A DNA stretch of 6,764 nucleotides from Oscillospiraceae bacterium (GTDB taxonomy: Bacteria > Bacillota > Clostridia > Oscillospirales > Oscillospiraceae), in contig JAEFAK010000095.1 of the NCBI GenBank assembly GCA_016287555.1, forward strand, positions 1 through 6,764, read 5' to 3'. The first letter of the stretch is position 1. Every line of letters begins with the position of its first letter. Positions 5,590-6,764 of this stretch are shown here, piece after piece. Made by a program: the position numbers and the translations under genes. The notes beneath the pieces were generated by a model, which worked only from the letters and a program-made list of their open reading frames with translations, was not told where the DNA came from and did no database searches.

Positions 5590-6387
5590 TCATGCGAGAA
5601 TGCGGAAAACGAGGTCTATCGCTCCGGCGGGCAGCGCCGAGAGCAGGCCGACGCGCAGGTCGTTTTTTATCCGGTAGGCCCGGCGCGGTCTTTTGGCCCG
5701 GACGGCTTTGCCGACAAGAGCGGCAAGACGCGCCGGATCGCCCGCATTTTTCGTCGCGTTGACCATCAGAGGTTTGAGTCTGCCGTATATTCCCGAAAAG
5801 TGCTCCGACGTCTCGACGAGGCGGTCGAACGTCGGGCCGGTGCTCGAGGTCATCGCCGTCGCAAAGGAGCCGGGGCGGATCGTCACTACCTTCATGCCGA
5901 GGTAGCCGAGTTCCCTTCTCAGGCTGTCGGAATAGGCCTCGACGGCATACTTGCTCGCCGTATACAGCCCGTTGAACGGGAGCGCGCAGAATCTGCCGTA
6001 TTCGCTGGAGATGTTTATGATCCTCCCCTTCGCGCGCTCGAGAAGCGGGAAAAACAGCGTGTCGACCCTGTTCATGCCGCCTACGTTGACGCGGAGTATC
6101 GCGTCCATGCGCTCGGGGTCATGCTCGGTCAGTGCGCCGAAGAACATTATCCCGGCGGCGTTGACGATCGCGTCGAGGTGGTCCGTCGTCTCCGAGACGA
6201 GCTCGAGAGCACGCTTCACGCTCCCGTTATCCGTGATATCGCATTTAACGTGGACGTAGCCCTCGCCGGCGAGGGGCGCCTCGCCGAGATCGAGCCCGTA
6301 TACGCTGTCGCCCACTGCGAGCAGTTCGCGGACTATTGCGCTTCCGAGGCCTCCGGAAGCCCCCGTTACGAGTATGTTCTTTTTCAT
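5590..6387 (-). CDS. SDR family oxidoreductase (short-chain dehydrogenase/reductase)
   Basis: A cytoplasmic NAD(P)-dependent oxidoreductase of the classical SDR type, 265 residues from the chosen start. Numbered from an alternative ATG one codon upstream (6388-6390), the motifs are: TGASGGLG at 9-16 (dinucleotide-binding loop), D51 in CDIT (adenine contact), NAAG at 77-80, N102 in RVNVGG, catalytic Ser129 in INISSEYG, and YTASK with Tyr143 and Lys147. PG after the active site (RPGSFATAM) is also standard. Asp34 after the second strand (VYGLDLG) hints at a preference for NAD over NADP. I prefer the second ATG (6385-6387) because the Shine-Dalgarno GAGG (6395-6398) is then seven bases away, not four. 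The C-terminus (KRPRRAYRIKNDLRVGLLSALP) resembles SDRs acting on lipid-like or steroid-like substrates, but no substrate can be assigned. It is transcribed from its own promoter after the terminator of the upstream gene. Confidence 0.94.
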   Translation of the reverse strand: MKKNILVTGASGGLGSAIVRELLAVGDSVYGLDLGEAPLAGEGYVHVKCDITDNGSVKRALELVSETTDHLDAIVNAAGIMFFGALTEHDPERMDAILRVNVGGMNRVDTLFFPLLERAKGRIINISSEYGRFCALPFNGLYTASKYAVEAYSDSLRRELGYLGMKVVTIRPGSFATAMTSSTGPTFDRLVETSEHFSGIYGRLKPLMVNATKNAGDPARLAALVGKAVRAKRPRRAYRIKNDLRVGLLSALPAGAIDLVFRILA

Positions 6388-6404
6388 CATATCGCCTCGG
6401 GAAC

Positions 6405-6433
6405 AATATACAGCATTTTCGCTTTTTCGTCAA
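6405..6433 (-). promoter_or_regulatory. Promoter of the SDR gene, overlapping the upstream terminator
   Basis: On the minus strand TTGACG (6428-6433) and TATATT (6405-6410) are separated by 17 bases; each matches its consensus at five of six positions. The TT of the -35 box is taken from the T-run of the preceding terminator. The predicted start near 6398 leaves a leader of only about 11 bases, into which the ribosome binding site GAGG just fits. Confidence 0.7.
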
Positions 6434-6475
6434 AAAAAAGCTCCCCGGCGTCTTTTTGACGCGCCGGAGAGCTTT
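6432..6475 (-). terminator. Intrinsic terminator of the thioesterase-like gene
   Basis: A 14-bp stem, with one G-U pair in the transcript, is formed by 6462-6475 and 6437-6450 around an 11-base loop. It is followed on the minus strand by eight T (6432-6439), three of which pair in the stem. It starts 10 bases after the TAA at 6486-6488. It separates this gene from the SDR gene. Confidence 0.9.
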
Positions 6476-6485
6476 CAGGTTCCTT

Positions 6486-6764
6486 TTATTTTTCGGCCGG
6501 GCGTATTGCCATCAGTATGGCTGTCCTGTCGCCCGCGGAGGCTTTTACGTATATCAGGCCGTCGGCCTCTTTTTTCCTGAATTCCAGGATCTCGCCCTCG
6601 TAGCAGGAACTCTTGAAATGGATCTCCACGGAGGCGGGATCGAGCGCGTTCCATTCCTTCAGCGTGAAGAGGCTCTCGAAGGCGCGGACGTACGCGACGT
6701 TGTTCATGTGCCCGCCGATGTCGATGTCGGTCCCCTTTATCCTGTATTCAGCGAAAGGCACCCC
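6486..6764 (-). CDS. Acyl-ACP thioesterase-like hotdog domain, C-terminal part (5' end beyond window)
   Basis: The frame is open to the window edge and gives about 92 residues ending IRPAEK. The segment YRIKGTDIDIGGHMNNVAYVRA matches the start of a hotdog thioesterase domain, where YSDIDxNGHVNNxxYL is typical; here Gly replaces the usual Asn before GH. The short helix followed directly by beta-strands (SVEIHFKSSCYEGEILEFRK, then GLIYVKASAGDRTAILMAI) fits the second, C-terminal hotdog domain of bacterial acyl-ACP thioesterases (about 240 residues). These release fatty acids from acyl carrier protein. A GTG at 6759-6761 could be read as a start, but no ribosome binding site can be seen and the domain would normally be preceded by another hotdog, so I treat it as partial. 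A single-hotdog acyl-CoA thioesterase is the main alternative. The gene ends in a strong terminator. Confidence 0.72.
   Translation of the reverse strand, partial: GVPFAEYRIKGTDIDIGGHMNNVAYVRAFESLFTLKEWNALDPASVEIHFKSSCYEGEILEFRKKEADGLIYVKASAGDRTAILMAIRPAEK

Noticed and set aside
5800..6459. A 219-codon plus-strand frame opposite the SDR gene
   Set aside because: It is the complement of a complete SDR with all catalytic residues, and it runs through the upstream terminator.
2162..6764. A single four-gene operon on the minus strand
   Set aside because: A strong terminator (6432-6475) and new promoters at 6405-6433 and 5545-5573 divide it. Only the peptidase and EFR1 genes lack signals between them.

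Overview
The window is GC-rich and densely coded. It has strong GGAGG-type ribosome binding sites and sigma-A-like promoters sitting in short AT-rich gaps. Its gene families are a MATE pump beginning MKRSYEIDM, a clostripain-type (C11) lipoprotein, an EFR1-type flavodoxin/ferredoxin protein and an acyl-ACP thioesterase-like domain. Together these point to a high-GC anaerobic Firmicute, probably a gut Clostridia member (Oscillospiraceae or Christensenellales-like). That assignment is inferred from gene content and signals; there is no phylogenetic marker in the window.

Layout. From the left edge to 992 (minus) lies the N-terminal 330 residues of a MATE-family multidrug efflux transporter, cut by the window edge. 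A divergent intergenic region (993-1221) carries one promoter for the pump and one for an MBL-fold metallo-hydrolase (1222-2097, plus). The hydrolase transcript ends at a strong intrinsic terminator (2118-2149). Everything to the right is on the minus strand. Read in transcription order it is: the C-terminal end of an acyl-ACP thioesterase-like gene (6764-6486) with a strong terminator; a short-chain dehydrogenase/reductase (6387-5590) with its own promoter fused to that terminator; an 843-residue clostripain-family lipoprotein (5468-2937) with its own promoter; and, 25 bases downstream, an EFR1-family ferredoxin/flavodoxin fusion (2911-2162).

How the genes work together. The only convincing co-transcribed pair is the surface protease and the EFR1 protein. 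The others look like independently transcribed housekeeping or accessory genes: an efflux pump, a hydrolase, a dehydrogenase and a lipid thioesterase. I see no mobile element, CRISPR array, RNA gene, toxin-antitoxin pair or phage gene. The most unusual item is a roughly 70-residue Glu/Gln/Arg-rich helical insert with aromatic-rich ends in the predicted surface protease. Other points of interest are the terminator-promoter overlap with a very short leader before the dehydrogenase, and a GC-rich hairpin directly before the Shine-Dalgarno-less start of the pump.
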